Position numbers and translations under genes: made by a program. A model generated the notes under the pieces. That model was not told where the DNA came from, ran no database searches, and was given only the letters and a program-made list of their open reading frames with translations. A DNA stretch of 64,000 nt from JBAYIE01 sp965279165 (GTDB lineage Bacteria > Bacteroidota > Bacteroidia > UKL13-3), in the NCBI GenBank assembly GCA_965279165.1, contig OZ257140.1, forward strand, positions 1,302,001-1,366,000, read 5' to 3'. Below, one piece after another: positions 50,851 through 61,050 of the stretch. The stretch's first letter is position 1; every line of letters begins with the position of its first letter.

Positions 50851-53800
50851 TTAACTGCAACCCGTTTGTGTTCCGCAGTTCATGCATTTGTAACATGCAC
50901 CACTGCGAATGGTAATATGTCCGCAAGTTGGACAAGCAGGCGAATCACCCATGCGCTTGTTCATTTCACTTACTTGGTCAACCGGTGAAGAGGTAGCAAC
51001 AGAACCTATCATGCTATGATCGGTATCCCCTTTAATAATTTGTTGCTCAACAGCTGCAGTTGGTTGCATAAAGCCTATTGGTTTTAACTCCACTGCTACC
51101 GGCGATATATTTAACATCGGGTTTACTTCAGCCAATTTTACTTTATGTGTGTTTATGGCCAATGCTTGACGTTGTTGTTCGGAAGCAGGTACTTGAATAA
51201 AATCCTCACGACCTAAATATTCAAATCCCAGCATACGGAACATATAATCAATAATAGAAGTTGCGCTCTTGATATTGTCGTGTCCGCTAACCATACCTGC
51301 AGGTTCGAAACGGGTGAAAGTAAATTTCTCCACATAATCTTCCAAAGGAACTCCATATTGTAATCCAATCGAAACAGCAATTGAGAAGCAGTTCATCAAC
51401 GAACGAAGGGTTGCACCTTCTTTATGCAAGTCAACAAATATTTCTCCCAATGTTCCGTCTTCGTATTCCCCTGTGCGAACAAAAATGGTTTGTCCACCCA
51501 CAGATGCTTTTTGTGTAAATCCTTTGCGACGTCCCGGTAATGTTTTACGCGCTACTACTCCTGCAAGCTTATGTTTAAATGCGGTATCGTGGGTACGGGT
51601 TAAAATTGCTGTTGCAGCTTCTAATACTTGTTCAGGTGTAAGTTCGCCAACCGGTTTGTGTGCATCCTCACCAAGAATTTGTTCAATCACTTCTTGTGTT
51701 TCTTCGTCTTCTTTCACATCCGATTTGTTGCTTAAAGGCTGCGATAATTTACATCCATCGCGGTACAATGCATTGGCTTTTAAACCAAGTTTCCAACTCA
51801 GGTAATAACAATCTTTGATATCTGCAACCGATGCTTCGTTTGGCAGGTTAATGGTTTTAGAAATAGCGCCACTCAGGAATGGTTGTGCAGCAGCCATCAT
51901 ACGGATATGACCTTGTGCAGCAATATAACGCTCGCCTTTGTTTCCACATTTGTTGGCGCAATCAAATACCGGATAATCTTCTTCTTTTAAATACGGCGCA
52001 CCTTCCACCGTCATGGTACCGCATACGTAATCGTTTGCTTCTTCAATTTCCTTTTTTGTAAAGCCTAATTTACGAAGCAGGTTAAAGTTTGGAGAATTAT
52101 ATTCTTCCGGTTTGAAACCCAATCTTTGTAAACAAGGTTCACCTAATGTCCATTGGTTAAATACAAAACCTATTTCAAAACTACCACCAACTGCTTGTTG
52201 TAATTTTTCGATTTCTTCATCGTTAAATCCGCGGAACTTTAACGTTTCCGGATTGATATGTGGAGCACCAACCAAGGTTGCATGTCCGGTAGCATGGTGA
52301 ATTATTTCTTCTATTTCTGTTTCGCTGTAACCTAAATGTCTTAATGCAGCTGGCACCGATTGGTTGATGATTTTAAAATATCCACCACCCGACAATTTTT
52401 TAAATTTCACCAAGGCAAAGTCAGGCTCTATACCGGTAGTATCGCAATCCATTACAAGACCGATTGTTCCTGTAGGAGCAATCACAGTAGTTTGGGCATT
52501 GCGGTATCCGTATTTCTCTCCAAGTTGAACTGCTTCATCCCATGAATTACAAGCAGCGGTTAGTAAATAATCCGGACAATATTTAGGGTCGATACCAATC
52601 GGTTGGATAGAAAGGTTTTCGTAAGCATCGGTTGCATTATATGCTGCATAACGATGGTTACGTATCACACGTAACATATGTACCTTGTTCTCGTTGTATT
52701 TAGGAAATGCACCTAGAAACTGAGCCATTTCAGCTGAAGTAGTGTAGGAAGTTCCTGTTAAGATAGATGTTAATGCACCACAAATTGCAAATGCCTTTGG
52801 CGAATCGTAAGGTATGCCTGCAACCATCAGCGCGGTACCAAGGTTAGCATATCCCAAGCCAAGGGTACGGTATTCATATGATAATTGAGCAACTTCCTTA
52901 GAAGGGAACTGAGCCATCAATACAGAAATCTCAAGAACGATAGTCCATAAACGAGAAGCATGTTCTAATGCTTTCACATCATACTCGCAGGTTTCCGGAT
53001 CAAAAAATTTCATTAAATTTAAGGATGCCAGGTTGCAAGCTGTGTTATCGAGAAACATATATTCGGAACAAGGATTGGAAGCATTGATTCTTCCTCCTTC
53101 CGGACAAGTATGCCATTCGTTGATGGTGGTATCGTACTGTACACCAGGATCCGCACAAGCCCATGCTGCATCGCCAATCATATCCCAAATTTCTTTAGAA
53201 GGAATCGACTTCATTACTTTTCCATTGCTACGAGCTTTTAAATCCCAGTCTTTTCCTTCGTTTAATGCTTCAAAAAATTCATACGGAATACGTACTGAAT
53301 TGTTTGAGTTTTGACCGGAAACCGTTGCATATGCTTCGCCTTCATAATCGCTAGGATAACCTGCAGCTATTAAAGCAGCCACTTTTTTCTCTTCGTTTTT
53401 CTTCCAGTTAATAAAGTCGACAATTTCAGGGTGATCCAAATCCAAACAAACCATTTTTGCGGCACGACGGGTTGTACCACCGGATTTGATTGCTCCGGCT
53501 GCGCGGTCACCAATTTTAAGGAAACTCATCAAACCGGATGAAGATCCTCCTCCGGAAAGTTTTTCACTTGAGCCGCGGATTTTAGAGAAGTTGGTACCCA
53601 CACCAGAGCCATATTTAAAGATGCGTGCTTCGCGTACCCATAGGTCCATGATACCGCCTTCATTCACCAAATCATCGTCGACCGATAAAATAAAACATGC
53701 GTGTGGTTGCGGACGTTCATATGCTGAAGTTGACTTTTCGAGGTTTCCGGTAATTGGATCCACATAATAATGCCCTTGCGGTTTGCCTTTAATACCATAA

Positions 53801-54258
53801 GCGCTTGCCAAACCTGTATTAAACCATTGCGGAGAATTTGGAGCAGCATATTGACCAATAATCATAAAAACCATTTCTTCATAAAAATGCTGTGCATCTT
53901 CACGGGAATCGAAATAACCATATTTTTCGCCCCATTGCATCCAACAATCAGCCATACGATGTGCCACTTGTTTGATGGAAGTTTCGCTTCCTGTACTTCC
54001 ATCCTGCAATGGAACACCGGCTTTGCGGAAATATTTCTGAGCCAGAACATCCGTCGCTACCTGACTCCATTGTCTTGGGACTTCCACGTTGGTCATCTCA
54101 AATACTTTGGTTCCGTTTGGATTTTTAATTACAGAAGTTCTGTAATCAAATTCAAACATGTTGTAAGGGCTGGTACCTTCATTGGTAAAAAAGCGATCGA
54201 TGCGAAGGCCTTTTTGTTCTGCTTTTTTGGTTAACTTTCCGCTCATGGTAAAATGCAA
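50851..54258 (-). CDS. nrdJ: adenosylcobalamin-dependent ribonucleotide reductase (class II)
   Basis: A 1135-residue enzyme. NASNPCSEYMFLDNTACNLA holds the catalytic Asn-Cys-Glu; early FILSVDDDLV and GGTTRRAAKM segments and the late VIAPTGTIGLVMDCDTTGIE loop are typical of NrdJ. The C-terminus has a zinc-ribbon-like tail (ACPTCGH ... CYKCMNCGTQTGC) with the redox cysteines that recharge the active site. It reduces ribonucleotides for DNA synthesis, independent of oxygen. A second ATG at 54,246 (MSGKLTKK) is an equally good start. No cobalamin riboswitch is evident upstream. Confidence 0.95.
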   Translation of the reverse strand: MHFTMSGKLTKKAEQKGLRIDRFFTNEGTSPYNMFEFDYRTSVIKNPNGTKVFEMTNVEVPRQWSQVATDVLAQKYFRKAGVPLQDGSTGSETSIKQVAHRMADCWMQWGEKYGYFDSREDAQHFYEEMVFMIIGQYAAPNSPQWFNTGLASAYGIKGKPQGHYYVDPITGNLEKSTSAYERPQPHACFILSVDDDLVNEGGIMDLWVREARIFKYGSGVGTNFSKIRGSSEKLSGGGSSSGLMSFLKIGDRAAGAIKSGGTTRRAAKMVCLDLDHPEIVDFINWKKNEEKKVAALIAAGYPSDYEGEAYATVSGQNSNNSVRIPYEFFEALNEGKDWDLKARSNGKVMKSIPSKEIWDMIGDAAWACADPGVQYDTTINEWHTCPEGGRINASNPCSEYMFLDNTACNLASLNLMKFFDPETCEYDVKALEHASRLWTIVLEISVLMAQFPSKEVAQLSYEYRTLGLGYANLGTALMVAGIPYDSPKAFAICGALTSILTGTSYTTSAEMAQFLGAFPKYNENKVHMLRVIRNHRYAAYNATDAYENLSIQPIGIDPKYCPDYLLTAACNSWDEAVQLGEKYGYRNAQTTVIAPTGTIGLVMDCDTTGIEPDFALVKFKKLSGGGYFKIINQSVPAALRHLGYSETEIEEIIHHATGHATLVGAPHINPETLKFRGFNDEEIEKLQQAVGGSFEIGFVFNQWTLGEPCLQRLGFKPEEYNSPNFNLLRKLGFTKKEIEEANDYVCGTMTVEGAPYLKEEDYPVFDCANKCGNKGERYIAAQGHIRMMAAAQPFLSGAISKTINLPNEASVADIKDCYYLSWKLGLKANALYRDGCKLSQPLSNKSDVKEDEETQEVIEQILGEDAHKPVGELTPEQVLEAATAILTRTHDTAFKHKLAGVVARKTLPGRRKGFTQKASVGGQTIFVRTGEYEDGTLGEIFVDLHKEGATLRSLMNCFSIAVSIGLQYGVPLEDYVEKFTFTRFEPAGMVSGHDNIKSATSIIDYMFRMLGFEYLGREDFIQVPASEQQRQALAINTHKVKLAEVNPMLNISPVAVELKPIGFMQPTAAVEQQIIKGDTDHSMIGSVATSSPVDQVSEMNKRMGDSPACPTCGHITIRSGACYKCMNCGTQTGCS

Positions 54259-54495
54259 TTTTTTATATGGTTATTTTATGGTTAATTCAGTGTTAAAAAA
54301 TCTTAGGGAGTTTTAATCCAAAAATGCTTTACAAAAAGGTTACAATCAAAAAGCATTATCCACACGAAAATCTAATTCACATACTTAATATTGATTTTGG
54401 TAGTACTTTATGTGTGCATAACATAAATTATTCACAAAAAGTCGTTTATTTGCGTGGGGTTGATAAAGGGAATGATGTATTTCTAAATCAGCCCA

Positions 54496-55269
54496 TTGTC
54501 CTTTTTTAACTACAAAAACCGCGAGATTAAATTGGTATTAGAAAAATTACACGAAAACATAAAAGCCGGAAAAAAGATGATGGCTGTTTTGATTGATCCC
54601 GATAGTGTATCGGAGGAAGCAACCCTTATTGATATATGTAAACGGAGCGACAAAGCGGGTATAGACCTGGTTTTGGTTGGGGGTAGTTTGATTACAAATG
54701 GCTTTTTTGAGTCCTGTGTAAAAATAATCAAAGCAAATACTGCCATACCAATTATGTTATTCCCGGGTAACCTCATGCAAATTAGCAAGGATGCGGATGC
54801 TATTTTACTGCTTTCGTTGATATCGGGAAGGAATCCGGAATTGCTGATTGGCAAACATGTACTGGCAGCACCACAATTAAAAGCCAGCGGATTGGAAGTG
54901 ATTCCTACCGGTTACATGTTAATCGACGGAGGCAAAATTACCTCTGTATCCTATATGAGTAGTACAACTCCATTACCAGCCGACAAACCTGCGATTGCTG
55001 CCACAACCGCACTCGCCGGCGAAATGTTAGGCTTAAAACTGATTTATATGGATGCCGGAAGCGGGGCACAAAACCCGGTATCGGCTGCAGTTATCAAAGC
55101 TGTTCGCGAACAGGTTAGCATTCCCATTTTTATTGGTGGAGGCATGAAAACCAAAGAAGATGTACTGGCAGCGTGCCAAGCAGGCGCAGATATTATTGTA
55201 GTCGGAAATGCCTTTGAGAAAAATCCTACCTTAATTGAAGAGTTGGCGGAAGCGGTGCATCGGTATTAA
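54496..55269 (+). CDS. geranylgeranylglyceryl phosphate synthase (PcrB-like)
   Basis: A 257-residue TIM barrel. AVLIDPDSVS (residues 30-39), LVLVGGSLITNGFF, PIMLFPGNLMQIS, IPTGYMLIDGG, IYMDAGSGAQNPV and IFIGGGMKTKEDV give the phosphate- and prenyl-binding loops of the GGGP/HepGP synthase family. Bacteroidota members attach a prenyl group to glycerol-1-phosphate; the chain length is not readable. There is no ATG before residue 28, so translation must start at a TTG (54,496, or 54,532 giving VLEKLHENIK...). Confidence 0.88.
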   Translation: MSFFNYKNREIKLVLEKLHENIKAGKKMMAVLIDPDSVSEEATLIDICKRSDKAGIDLVLVGGSLITNGFFESCVKIIKANTAIPIMLFPGNLMQISKDADAILLLSLISGRNPELLIGKHVLAAPQLKASGLEVIPTGYMLIDGGKITSVSYMSSTTPLPADKPAIAATTALAGEMLGLKLIYMDAGSGAQNPVSAAVIKAVREQVSIPIFIGGGMKTKEDVLAACQAGADIIVVGNAFEKNPTLIEELAEAVHRY

Positions 55270-55286
55270 TTTGGCTAAACCTATCT

Positions 55287-58031
55287 TTAATTTTTAACAA
55301 ATCGGGTGATGAAATCCTGTTGGGATACCCTCACACGAATAAAGTAGATTCCCGGAGGTAATAATTCTATATTAATTGCTTGATTTTCGATTAAATCTCC
55401 TGTCAATAGAGATTTACCCATCAAATTGATAATTTCAAACGAAGCTTTATCCCAACTTAAAACATGGTTGGTTTTTACATTTAACCAATTATTAGAAGGG
55501 TTTGGATAAACCATAAAAGTTTCGCTTTTTGGTGCCGATTCTATGATACTATTTTTAGTAATATCAAAGCAACTGGGAAAAGTTTGAGAGTTAAACCATT
55601 TTTTAACTTTCAACACATCGGTATTTAATTTTTTAAGGGATGCTTGTGCACCGCCATCTTCTGCTCTTGAATAAACAACTGCATAATCAAAAGTTGTAGA
55701 TGCCCCGGATTTTAATTTGATTGGACCGGTAGACTGAACATAATTTCTAGAACCGGGTAAATTGTTATTTGTTTTCTCCGACCATTCAGGTCTTCCTTTG
55801 ATATCATCCATTCCGGGATACATATATAAGGTGGTATCGTTTCCAATAGTACCATTTCCGCTATATACAAGAGGAGAATTATCTCGCCATCTCGAATTCA
55901 TGTAATTCCAATAATCTGCAGGTCTATTTGGTCTACCTTGTAAAGTCGGGTCATTATTATATATAATATAATTGCTCATTCCTTTATTTGTATTAGACAA
56001 AGAATCAAACAATCCTTTTAAAATTACTGTACCCAGTGCAGGAGGATTATAACCATAACCCTCGGTTCCTTGGTCAAAATCATCGGCATTGTAACTGTAA
56101 GCATAGTCCTCTTTTGGATTACAACCAACATAATCATCCATATAATTCCCCAATTCTGTTGCAACCCACAATGCTACTTTAAAGGAATCAATATCCTCGG
56201 TAGATCTGTTGAAAATTTTGAAATGATAAAACGTCGTATAATTAATAGCAGTATTCGAATCTTGATCGGTTAGCTTATCACAATTAAAAGCATAGGCGGA
56301 GGCATGCACTTCAACTCCTAATGGCATTGCTTCAGTTTGGGAATGAATATTGGTTTTGTCGTTAAATATCCAATAAACCATTTGATCTCCTTTGATGTCC
56401 GGATAATCTCCTCTCATTGGATTATAATCACCGTCTCCATCCACATCTACAAATGGTGCTAGATACTTTGCATAACCTTTTGAAACATCTCCCATTGCTG
56501 GCCAATCCATAATATCTGCAGGTACTATATAACTGCCATTGGTTACATTTCCCTTCGCATAATTTTGTTTGAATTCTTGGATATAATATCGGTTGAGATT
56601 CCAATGTCGATTAAATTTTTTCAAATTTTCATCTTCATTTGCGGCATATCCAATCGTAATTGGTCCACCCCAATAATCAATACCACTTTGGCGATACGTT
56701 TGTGCTGCAATCTTTTTTATCCCATTGGTTACCCCTCCCATCCAAACACTCGATGCAAACAGCGCTTTTTTACATGTGTTCTTTGGAACTTCATAGCGAC
56801 CATCATTTAAATCCCAAAACATATCACCCCCTACCAACATAGGTGCGCTTACTTTATTAATTGATAGGTATGAAACCGGGTTACTTTTTTCCGGTGGTAT
56901 ATAGTTTTGGATTAGTAATTTATATAAACTATCCCCTCCCATTATTCCATCCTTCCCAACATACCAAAGATTTCCAATACTATCAAAAGCCATTAAGAAT
57001 CCTTCTACAGGGTTTTTATAATTTTGATCTGGTGGAACTATGCAATATCCTTTAATTGAATGGTTTTGATAAACTAAAATATCATTGTTGGTATATGCAT
57101 TATTGGTATGTGAAACAAAAGAGACTTTTCCATTTTGGGTTGCAAAAGAATACAAGGACTTAGGTAAATACCGGATGTTGATATTGCAATCATCAAGAAT
57201 TTCTGTGATGGATTGAATGTTATCATCCTTCATCATGTAAATCGAAGGATAGTAATAATAGGTATCCACAACACTGGAATCAGTACCAATCCAGATATTA
57301 TTGTAACTATCCTTCTTTAAGGTATGGATAAACTCCTTCTTTAAAACGGAGTTCGATTGATTAAATGACTTCCATTTACCGGTAATCGTATTCAAAACTG
57401 AAATCCCTTTATCCGTTCCAAAATATAAATCTCCATTCGTTCCGTTTTCTATACAATTTACTCTGTTGCTAATTAATCCCGATGAAATAGTATAATTTGT
57501 GAATGCATTTTTACTAAAGCACGAAACTCCCTTATTTGTAGCAATCCAAATACTTTCATTATTAATAACAATATCATTCAAACTATCCGATATTATGGAT
57601 GAATTGCTTTGGTTAAAAATTGTCCATGAATTTCCATACTTTTTAACCAACCCGGCTTTAGTAGCAATCCAAATTGTGCTATCCTGAAATTCTATATCTG
57701 AGAGATAATTGGTAGGTAATGGAGAATTGGACTCGTTGTAAATTATCCATTTTTCACCGTCAAATTTTGAAAGTCCAATATCTGAAACAATAATTTGATT
57801 GTTAATTTTTTTTCCTGTGAAAGCAATCCAAACATTACCGGCAGGGTCCAATTTTAAACAAGCTTTTAATCGCTTATTGATGGATGACCTATTTATATTC
57901 GCTACTTCAGGTAGTGGATACCCAATTCGATTCTGGGATTTTAAACTAAAATTAAAAACACCAAGACTGAAAATTAGTAACCCCATTTTCCATCTTGTGT
58001 TCCAAACACCGGCTTTTACAATTAGATTCAT
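55287..58031 (-). CDS. large T9SS secreted protein with sensor-type propeller
   Basis: A 914-residue exported protein. After a signal region (LLIFSLGVFNFSLKSQ), residues 30-360 form a beta-propeller with reg_prop repeats (NYLSDIEFQDSTIWIATKAG, DSLNDIVINNESIWIATNKG, NRVNCIENGTNGDLYFGTDK). A large central part (VSYLSINKVSAPMLVGGDMF; DVDGDGDYNPMRGDYPDIKG, with a calcium-like Asp-rich loop) follows. The C-terminus is a type A sorting domain (FMVYPNPSNNWLNV ... PGIYFIRVRV). Probably surface-exposed; its ligand is unknown. Confidence 0.82.
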   Translation of the reverse strand: MNLIVKAGVWNTRWKMGLLIFSLGVFNFSLKSQNRIGYPLPEVANINRSSINKRLKACLKLDPAGNVWIAFTGKKINNQIIVSDIGLSKFDGEKWIIYNESNSPLPTNYLSDIEFQDSTIWIATKAGLVKKYGNSWTIFNQSNSSIISDSLNDIVINNESIWIATNKGVSCFSKNAFTNYTISSGLISNRVNCIENGTNGDLYFGTDKGISVLNTITGKWKSFNQSNSVLKKEFIHTLKKDSYNNIWIGTDSSVVDTYYYYPSIYMMKDDNIQSITEILDDCNINIRYLPKSLYSFATQNGKVSFVSHTNNAYTNNDILVYQNHSIKGYCIVPPDQNYKNPVEGFLMAFDSIGNLWYVGKDGIMGGDSLYKLLIQNYIPPEKSNPVSYLSINKVSAPMLVGGDMFWDLNDGRYEVPKNTCKKALFASSVWMGGVTNGIKKIAAQTYRQSGIDYWGGPITIGYAANEDENLKKFNRHWNLNRYYIQEFKQNYAKGNVTNGSYIVPADIMDWPAMGDVSKGYAKYLAPFVDVDGDGDYNPMRGDYPDIKGDQMVYWIFNDKTNIHSQTEAMPLGVEVHASAYAFNCDKLTDQDSNTAINYTTFYHFKIFNRSTEDIDSFKVALWVATELGNYMDDYVGCNPKEDYAYSYNADDFDQGTEGYGYNPPALGTVILKGLFDSLSNTNKGMSNYIIYNNDPTLQGRPNRPADYWNYMNSRWRDNSPLVYSGNGTIGNDTTLYMYPGMDDIKGRPEWSEKTNNNLPGSRNYVQSTGPIKLKSGASTTFDYAVVYSRAEDGGAQASLKKLNTDVLKVKKWFNSQTFPSCFDITKNSIIESAPKSETFMVYPNPSNNWLNVKTNHVLSWDKASFEIINLMGKSLLTGDLIENQAINIELLPPGIYFIRVRVSQQDFITRFVKN

Positions 58032-58163
58032 TCATAGGTAAGTCACTATAGATATCTGTTTAGTTGCTTACCCATTCGGTATCCTTACTTAAAATGCAAA
58101 TATATCAAGCAATTAAAGTCGATTGTATTTCCTTAAATAGTATTCCCGACAATCCAATCCCTA

Positions 58164-60299
58164 TCACTCCACCTTAGCTCCCAAATTCCACAATACAAAA
58201 CTCCACATATCTGCAGCATCTTCAATTAATTTAGTGGTAGGTTTACCTGCTCCATGTCCGGCTTTGGCATCTATCCGGATCAAAACAGGATTGCCATCTT
58301 TCTGCTGATGGGCCTGCAATTCGGCTGCATATTTAAACGAATGTGCCGGCACTACGCGATCGTCGTGGTCGGCTGTCATAATCAACGTCGCAGGATAATT
58401 TACTCCCTCTTTTACTTGGTGCAACGGAGAATATTTTCTTAGGAATTCAAATTGTTCTTTGTTGTCGCTGCTGCCATATTCAACTGCCCAACCCCAACCA
58501 ATGGTAAATTTATGGTACTTCAACATATCCAAAACACCAACAGCAGGTATTGCGACTTTATACAAATCCGGACGTTGGGTCATGCAAGCACCAACCAATA
58601 AACCTCCATTGCTTCCTCCATGGATGGCTAGTTTAGCCGAGGAAGTATATTTTTCACTAATTAAATATTCAGCAGCAGCAATAAAATCATCAAACACATT
58701 TTGCTTTTTCTCTAGCATTCCTGCTTTATGCCATTCTTCTCCATACTCACCTCCTCCGCGTAAATTCGCAATTGCATAAACCCCGCCATTCTCTAAAAAC
58801 ATAATTCTGGATACACTAAAAGATGGGGTTAATGAAATATTAAATCCTCCATATCCATATAATAAAGTAGGATTGTTGCCATCTAACTGTAACCCTTTTT
58901 TATGCATAAGGAACATCGGTATTTTGGTGCCGTCTTTACTGGTATAAAAAACCTGATGGGTTTCAAAAGCATTGGCATCAAACTTTGATTCCGTTTTTCT
59001 GAAAAGTTCCGATTTTCCTGATCCAATATCATAATGATAAATTTCTCCGGGATTGGTGAATGAAACAAAAGAATAAAAGGTTTCGGTATCCTCTTTTCTA
59101 CCTCCAATACCACTTGCGGTTCCAATTCCCGGTAAAACGATTTCCGTTTTTCCTTCTCCGTTTAATTCGTAACGATACAAACGCGAACTGGCATCTTTCA
59201 GATAAACAGCAAATAATTTTCCTCCACAAGTTGAAGCATTCTCCAACAAATCTTCGCTTTGCGGAATCACCTCTTTCCAATTTTCAGGTGCGGGATTTTT
59301 CGGATCCACTTCAACCAAACGATAACGAGGTGCATCTTTATCCGTTAATGCCAGTATTTTTCCTCCTACATGATCAACCACACTGTAGTTGTTTTCGAAA
59401 CCTTTAAATAGAACAGAGAATCCTTTTTGGCCACCTCCGATATGTTGAGCTAAAATTTCTGAACCACTCGTTCCTTCACTCACATTGATAATTAAATATT
59501 CTTCGTCTTCTGTTACGCCGGCATTAAAGTAACGCAATGGATGCGCTTTGTCGTCGTATACCAGTTTATCCTTTTTTTGGTCATCACCAATGGTATGATA
59601 ATAAATTTTCATGAACTCATTCTGGTTACTGAATTCTTTACCTGCTTTTGGTTCGTCGTAACGGCTATAATAAAATCCGTTTTTATACCAAGTAGCACCA
59701 CTAAATTTTACCCAATGAATCAAATCACCCATCTTTTGTTTAGAAGCCACATCCATAACAAAAATCTCATTCCAATCGCTTCCGCTTTTGGCTATACCAA
59801 CTGCACAATATTGATGATCTTTACTGAAAGTAAACGAGGCTAGTGAAGTTGTACCATCGTCGCTTAATTTATTTGGATCCAGAAAAACTTCTGCTTCACC
59901 TTGTAAACCTTTCTGGCGATAAAGCACACTTTGATTTTGCAAACCATCGTTCTTAAAAAAGTAATACCAATCTCCTTCCTTAAACGGCGAACTATACTTA
60001 GGATAATTCCAAATTTCAGTTAACCGGGTTTTAATTTTTTCGCGAAAAGGTATTTGCGCCAGGTAGTCGTTTGTTACCACATTTTGTGCTTTCACCCACG
60101 CTTCCACTTCGTCGGCTGTATCTTGTTCAAGCCATCGGTATGGATCGGCAACTGTTGCTCCAAAATAAATATCTTGTATGGTATCCTTTCTGGATTCCGG
60201 ATATGGTTTTAAAGTTATCTTTTTTTCTTTCATAGAGGAATCACTGCATGCAGCAAGTATGGAAATGGTAAGGAATAAAAAGCCATTTAGTTTTTTCAT
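58164..60299 (-). CDS. prolyl oligopeptidase family serine peptidase (lipoprotein)
   Basis: A 711-residue S9A peptidase from MKKLNGFLF; the longer frame upstream adds 9 residues before the signal peptide. Lipobox SILAACSDS. The N-terminal propeller (DPYRWLEQDTADEVEAWVK start block) is followed by the hydrolase domain with the oxyanion loop LLYGYGGFNIS, catalytic Ser in IHGGSNGGLLVG, Asp in MTADHDDRVVP and His in AKAGHGAGKP. It cleaves proline-containing peptides in the periplasm. Confidence 0.93.
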   Translation of the reverse strand: MKKLNGFLFLTISILAACSDSSMKEKKITLKPYPESRKDTIQDIYFGATVADPYRWLEQDTADEVEAWVKAQNVVTNDYLAQIPFREKIKTRLTEIWNYPKYSSPFKEGDWYYFFKNDGLQNQSVLYRQKGLQGEAEVFLDPNKLSDDGTTSLASFTFSKDHQYCAVGIAKSGSDWNEIFVMDVASKQKMGDLIHWVKFSGATWYKNGFYYSRYDEPKAGKEFSNQNEFMKIYYHTIGDDQKKDKLVYDDKAHPLRYFNAGVTEDEEYLIINVSEGTSGSEILAQHIGGGQKGFSVLFKGFENNYSVVDHVGGKILALTDKDAPRYRLVEVDPKNPAPENWKEVIPQSEDLLENASTCGGKLFAVYLKDASSRLYRYELNGEGKTEIVLPGIGTASGIGGRKEDTETFYSFVSFTNPGEIYHYDIGSGKSELFRKTESKFDANAFETHQVFYTSKDGTKIPMFLMHKKGLQLDGNNPTLLYGYGGFNISLTPSFSVSRIMFLENGGVYAIANLRGGGEYGEEWHKAGMLEKKQNVFDDFIAAAEYLISEKYTSSAKLAIHGGSNGGLLVGACMTQRPDLYKVAIPAVGVLDMLKYHKFTIGWGWAVEYGSSDNKEQFEFLRKYSPLHQVKEGVNYPATLIMTADHDDRVVPAHSFKYAAELQAHQQKDGNPVLIRIDAKAGHGAGKPTTKLIEDAADMWSFVLWNLGAKVE

Positions 60300-60363
60300 A
60301 ATGAAATAATTTAAATCAAAAATCAAGTTATCTATTTTAAAGACAATAACCGCTTATAAAAAA

Positions 60364-60987
60364 TTATGCAAGATGGTTGATATCGTTGCTGCAAATTAAG
60401 GTAAATCCATCTCCATCATACTCCAATTTATACAATCCCAGATTGGTATGGGGGAATTCTTCCATTTTATCTATCGGATTTTGTGTTAAGAGGCATAAAA
60501 AGCTTTTCATTGCCCTGCCATGCATGCAGATTAATATGTTGGATTCGGGTTTATGCCTAAGGATATGATCCAAGGCTTCTTTCTGGCGTTTTTGTAGCTC
60601 AGCCGGACTTTCTCCACCCGGAATTCGGGCATGTTTGTCGCCCGCATTCCACTTTTGAACCACGTCAAAATACAAAGCCCTTTGTTCAGGAGTTTGTTGT
60701 TTACCTTCAAATTCTCCCCAACTAATCTCATTTAATTGATGCAATGACTCATGCGGTAAACCTGCCTGAATAAACTTTATAACAGACTGATGGGTACGCT
60801 TTAAGGCCGAAGTATAAATTTTATCGAATGGGATATGGCGATACGCCAAATAAAATTTATCTGCCTGGCTATTTCCTGTTTCATTCAAGCTAGTATCTAC
60901 CCCTGAGCCCTGTACGATATTTAAGCGGTTAAACTCTGTTTCTCCATGTCGGATTATGTATAATGTCTTTTTTTCGCTATAAATCAC
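60364..60987 (-). CDS. histidine phosphatase (phosphoglycerate mutase-like)
   Basis: A 207-residue enzyme. LYIIRHGETEFNR (9-21) has the RHG catalytic His; SALKRTHQSV and the late CMHGRAMKSFLC carry the second Arg and His. The phosphatase substrate is unknown; relatives include CobC and PhoE. It diverges from the histidine kinase gene. Confidence 0.9.
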   Translation of the reverse strand: MIYSEKKTLYIIRHGETEFNRLNIVQGSGVDTSLNETGNSQADKFYLAYRHIPFDKIYTSALKRTHQSVIKFIQAGLPHESLHQLNEISWGEFEGKQQTPEQRALYFDVVQKWNAGDKHARIPGGESPAELQKRQKEALDHILRHKPESNILICMHGRAMKSFLCLLTQNPIDKMEEFPHTNLGLYKLEYDGDGFTLICSNDINHLA

Positions 60988-61008
60988 CCTAAATTATTTA
61001 TTAATTAT

Positions 61009-61016
61009 CAAATTTA
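61009..61016 (-). promoter_or_regulatory. putative -7 box, histidine phosphatase gene
   Basis: TAAATTTG on the minus strand matches TAnnTTTG, 21 bases before the start codon, with a TTG 21 bases further upstream (61038-61040). Confidence 0.45.
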
Positions 61017-61027
61017 TAAAATAAATG

Positions 61028-61035
61028 TAATTTTG
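61028..61035 (+). promoter_or_regulatory. putative -7 box, hybrid histidine kinase gene
   Basis: TAATTTTG matches TAnnTTTG and overlaps the TTG that would be an earlier start, so it favours the ATG at 61,051. The -33 TTG is not clear. Confidence 0.4.
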
Positions 61036-61050
61036 GGCAATCAGGTATAT

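Noticed and set aside
54324..54509. 61-residue forward frame before the GGGP synthase gene
   Set aside because: Overlaps the next gene in another frame and has no recognisable domain; it covers what should be the divergent promoter region.
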